DNA from: Terriglobia bacterium | GTDB lineage: Bacteria; Acidobacteriota; Terriglobia; UBA7540 | Direction of reading: 5' to 3' | DNA length: 64,000 nt | Assembly: GCA_030040995.1 (NCBI GenBank) | Contig: JASHOS010000246.1 | Location: forward strand, 1 to 64,000 | Shown here: positions 62,063 to 64,000 of the stretch, one piece after another | Position numbering within the stretch: position 1 is the stretch's first letter | Layout of the letters: each line of letters opens with the position of its first letter | Translations under genes and position numbers: made by a program | The notes under the pieces: generated by a model | Database searches by the model: none | Told to the model about the DNA's origin: nothing | Seen by the model: only the letters and a program-made list of their open reading frames with translations

Positions 62063-63001
62063 TTGGAGCCAATTTCGACTGTTATCCGCGAGAACCCCGA
62101 CACGCTCGGCCTAACGAAACGGCGGCTGAAGCAGGTCGAGTCGATCTGCCTCGTCCGCGAGCAGCGCAGAAGCGGCCGGCAAGAACTCGCGTTCAATGCC
62201 AGGCCATTTGTCTTGTGCGGACTCCCGCTGCGCCGCCCACCGTTGACGCAGCTCGTACATCGCCGGCGCAACGGCAAATTCTTCCTCCACCTCGTCGCGC
62301 ATCCAGACTTCGGTTTGCCATTCGGCCAAGATAGATTGATTCCCATCTGGATCGCAACATTGGCCGTGAAACAGAAAACCCGAACCGTCCGCTTTGCCAG
62401 CGCCACCGAAATGCTGAGCTTCTTCCATTTCCCGAAAGATGGACGGTATTACGCCAGAATGGTCGAAGGCTTCAAGCGAATATTCGCAGCGACCATCTTC
62501 TTCGGCACAGATAGTCACTCCGACTCCAAACCGTCCTTCGACTGGGCTAGGTTCCATTTTTTTGATGCGGCTCATCTCTGGTTCAATCGGCCTGAATCGA
62601 CCTTCTCACCAGGTTCTCATCCACAGTCCAATATTGTGACTCTCAGTGAATCCTTCTACGCCGAAATCTGCCAGCATCCGATTCCAGTCGAGCGTGAAGC
62701 CGTCGCGCTCCTCGCCAACGCGCCCGGTGCCCTCGATTTCTATATCTGGCTGGCGTGGAAGAGTTGGACAGTCAGGAATGAGGTTGCTCGAGTTCCGCTC
62801 TTTGGGAAAGGAGGCCTTAGTAGCCAACTCGGGTCTGGCGATTATTCCAGTCCGCGCTTCTTTCGGCGAAAGCTGGCGGTTTGGCTTCGCCGCATTACAA
62901 TCCTTTTGCCGCAATGTCCCGCTTGTTTCTCACAGGATGGAACATACGTGCTAATTGAACCATCGAAAAAAGGCCCAACCGCTGTCCAGTGTATTTCCTG
63001 A
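62063..63001 (+). CDS. repA: Plasmid-type replication initiator RepA
   Basis: The 312-residue product starts at TTG 62063, just after an in-frame stop at ~62051. Blocks recognised from plasmid RepA (PF04796-like) are VLCGLPLRRPPLTQLVHRRR, NGKFFLHLVAHPDFGLPFGQ, DRLIPIWIATLAVKQKTRTV, RFASATEMLSFFHFPKDGRY, EGFKRIFAATIFFGTDS and, after ~210, VTLSESFYAEICQHPIPVER and GALDFYIWLAWKSW. No frameshift is seen, so it may be functional. Minus-strand frames at 62111-62575 and 62606-62914 are its shadows. No partition or mobilisation genes are in view. Confidence 0.85.
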   Translation: MEPISTVIRENPDTLGLTKRRLKQVESICLVREQRRSGRQELAFNARPFVLCGLPLRRPPLTQLVHRRRNGKFFLHLVAHPDFGLPFGQDRLIPIWIATLAVKQKTRTVRFASATEMLSFFHFPKDGRYYARMVEGFKRIFAATIFFGTDSHSDSKPSFDWARFHFFDAAHLWFNRPESTFSPGSHPQSNIVTLSESFYAEICQHPIPVEREAVALLANAPGALDFYIWLAWKSWTVRNEVARVPLFGKGGLSSQLGSGDYSSPRFFRRKLAVWLRRITILLPQCPACFSQDGTYVLIEPSKKGPTAVQCIS

Positions 63002-63039
63002 ACCCTGATCCGTCGATAACGTCGGCCGAATCCGGCAAG

Positions 63040-63200
63040 GCCCGCCAGCCATGTGGTCGTACCCCACCGCGCCGTTCACCCTGTGGGTGAGCAGCGTAGG
63101 GGTAGGGCTTGCCCTACCCTTGTTGGTTTTTGTGCGACGGTCAAGTGGACGGCAAACCGTCCCCCTACATCACCTTCGGTTATCGACGGATTAGGGCTGA
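63040..63200. repeat. ~150-bp intergenic repeat after repA
   Basis: Order: AGCCATGTGGTCGTACCCCA, TTCACCCTGTGGGTGAGCAG, GTAGGGGTAGGGCTTGCCCT, GGACGGCAAACCGTCCCC, TACATCACCTTCGGTTATCG and ACGGATTAGGG. It is the closest match to 61322-61445 and 41675-41835; together the 61.3 and 63.1 kb copies flank the repA region. Confidence 0.8.
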
Positions 63201-63536
63201 ACTTTCCCTTTCGACCTACGCTACTCTCGGCAAAGGACTCGAAGAAGTGATGTGCCGCTTTTGCGCGCGCCCTTAGCTTTCCTCGTCGTATGACAGGCAC
63301 CTGAGCCGGTTCAACTGGAACTCCGTGGGCTAGCGATATCCATCCCTGCCTTCCGGGTTGGACATCATTTAACTGGCACCCATCCGACTTGTTTGTAGGG
63401 CCGCCGCCGATGAAGGTAGCCGACGAGCCGAGCAGCGAGTGCTTTGAATTGACCGTGAGTGAGCCGCCCTCGTGGACCCAAAATGGAAAATGTCCGAATT
63501 TGCAAACCGACATCGTCACGAACTTCAACTCCAGGG
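63201..63536. other. Intergenic, no gene recognised
   Basis: About 335 bases. A minus-strand frame includes FPFWVHEGGSLTVNSKHSLL, which has some protein character, but the frame runs into the 63040-63200 repeat and no family is recognised. Confidence 0.35.
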
Positions 63537-64000
63537 TTACCGATCTCTGCGCCGTGGCAGCTCCGTATAGTTCTTGTCGAACTCCCGAATATGAAGAGAC
63601 TGATTTACACGGACGTTCGTAAAGATTTGTTTTGTGTTGCTTGTTGGCCACCCAATTTCTATCTCTTCGATCTTATCCGCCTTTCCCACGCCGATGTGCT
63701 GTTCGAGGGGCGAGGCACCGAAGGAGCCGCCGGACGTCACGTGACGATAGATCGTGCGGCGCCTGCCATGCACGTCTCGTACGGTCAGTTTGATGCGCAC
63801 CCCGATCGCAGCACGATTCGTTCGCGCGCCCACAAGCTTGATATCGATCCAGTTGTTTCCAGAGCCTGGGTGCTTATAAAGTGCGCAGTAATACCCGTCG
63901 CCAGGCGTCATGCCGCCGAGTTTGGCAAAGATGGCGGGCTTCCCATCATTGAAAATGTTCCCCACGGCTACACCATGGCCTTTCTGAAGCGAGCCGGTGC
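63537..64000 (-). CDS. ASPIC/UnbV-domain protein (CRTAC1-like), 3' part, cut by the right edge
   Basis: The minus frame runs from the right edge to a stop at 63537, about 154 residues. GKPAIFAKLGGMTPGDGYYC, the FG-GAP-like end, precedes NNWIDIKLVGARTNRAAIGV and RIKLTVRDVHGRRRTIYRHV, then SGGSFGASPLEQHIGVGKAD, all typical of ASPIC/UnbV C-termini. IEEIEIGWPTSNTKQIF closes the domain. Such proteins are exported and carry N-terminal FG-GAP propeller repeats, which would lie outside the window. The function is unclear. Confidence 0.88.
   Translation of the reverse strand, partial: TGSLQKGHGVAVGNIFNDGKPAIFAKLGGMTPGDGYYCALYKHPGSGNNWIDIKLVGARTNRAAIGVRIKLTVRDVHGRRRTIYRHVTSGGSFGASPLEQHIGVGKADKIEEIEIGWPTSNTKQIFTNVRVNQSLHIREFDKNYTELPRRRDR

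Larger units (their letters stand above)
61884..63001. mobile_element. End of an integrated plasmid-like element (att scar plus repA)
   Basis: The order is tRNA-Val 3' half, palindrome, iteron-like 12-bp pair, repA. Since the tRNA 3' half points left, the element should lie to its right, where repA is. The other end, with an intact tRNA-Val, should be past 64000 if it still exists. Its boundary inside this window on the right is not visible. Confidence 0.5.

Noticed and set aside
62111-62575. 154-residue minus-strand frame with plausible composition
   Set aside because: It lies entirely inside repA, which has clear family similarity on the plus strand.
62606-62914. 102-residue minus-strand frame
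   Set aside because: Shadow of the conserved C-terminal part of repA.

Overview
The window reads as chromosomal DNA of an Acidobacteriota (Terriglobia-like) bacterium. This is inferred from gene types, not from a marker-gene search. The evidence is a 1164-residue Oar-like TonB-dependent receptor with a carboxypeptidase-regulatory N-domain, an 851-residue MacB/ADOP-type ABC permease, a DUF4382 lipoprotein, a PEP-CTERM protein, an ASPIC/UnbV protein, a futalosine-pathway MqnD, a bacillithiol BshB1, and many families of short palindromic intergenic repeats. Most genes are ordinary housekeeping or cell-envelope genes.

Layout. 0-6.7 kb: edge fragment, truncated TonB-like protein, agmatine deiminase, an SIS isomerase (GmhA-like) overlapping a radical SAM/SPASM gene, a divergent GH29 fucosidase, and a frameshifted tyrosine-recombinase relic. 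6.7-20.9 kb: 2-oxoglutarate dehydrogenase E1 and E2 separated by a PEP-CTERM gene, ValS, FMN reductase, a type II toxin-antitoxin pair with a frameshifted toxin, BirA, CoaX, a conserved hypothetical protein and mannonate dehydratase. 20.9-34.7 kb, minus strand: a beta-propeller/phosphoesterase protein, an Fe-ADH / glutamine-synthetase-like / ALDH / APC-permease cluster suggesting amine catabolism, the TonB receptor and an AraC regulator. 35.3-47 kb: tRNA-Ser(UGA), DUF4382 lipoprotein, TIGR01777 epimerase, TonB, tandem ~141-bp repeats, MqnD, MFS transporter, SDR, glutaredoxin-like protein, BshB1, YacL-type PIN/TRAM protein and IspD. 47-58 kb: surface-glycan genes (heptose nucleotidyltransferase, GmhB, RmlA/C/D, O-antigen ligase, sugar aminotransferase, flippase) with UvrB on the opposite strand between them. 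58-64 kb: AhpD-like protein, ADOP permease, and a mobile-element scar with an integrase C-terminus relic, a tRNA-Val(GAC) 3' half, 12-bp iteron-like repeats and a plasmid-type repA. An ASPIC/UnbV gene runs off the right edge.

How parts fit together. GmhA at the left and HddC-like plus GmhB near 47-48 kb would supply three steps of GDP-heptose synthesis. RmlA/C/D supply dTDP-rhamnose steps, although RmlB is not in the window. The flippase and O-antigen ligase would export and attach the glycan. The receptor and TonB form an outer-membrane uptake system.

The most unusual content is non-coding. One hairpin family (five copies) keeps its outer ends constant while its inner stem changes with compensating bases. 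A second ~150-bp intergenic repeat has four to five copies, one of them split by a cluster of hairpins that includes a 51-nt near-perfect palindrome. The repA/tRNA-Val junction at 61.7-63.0 kb marks an integrated replicon that probably continues beyond the window.
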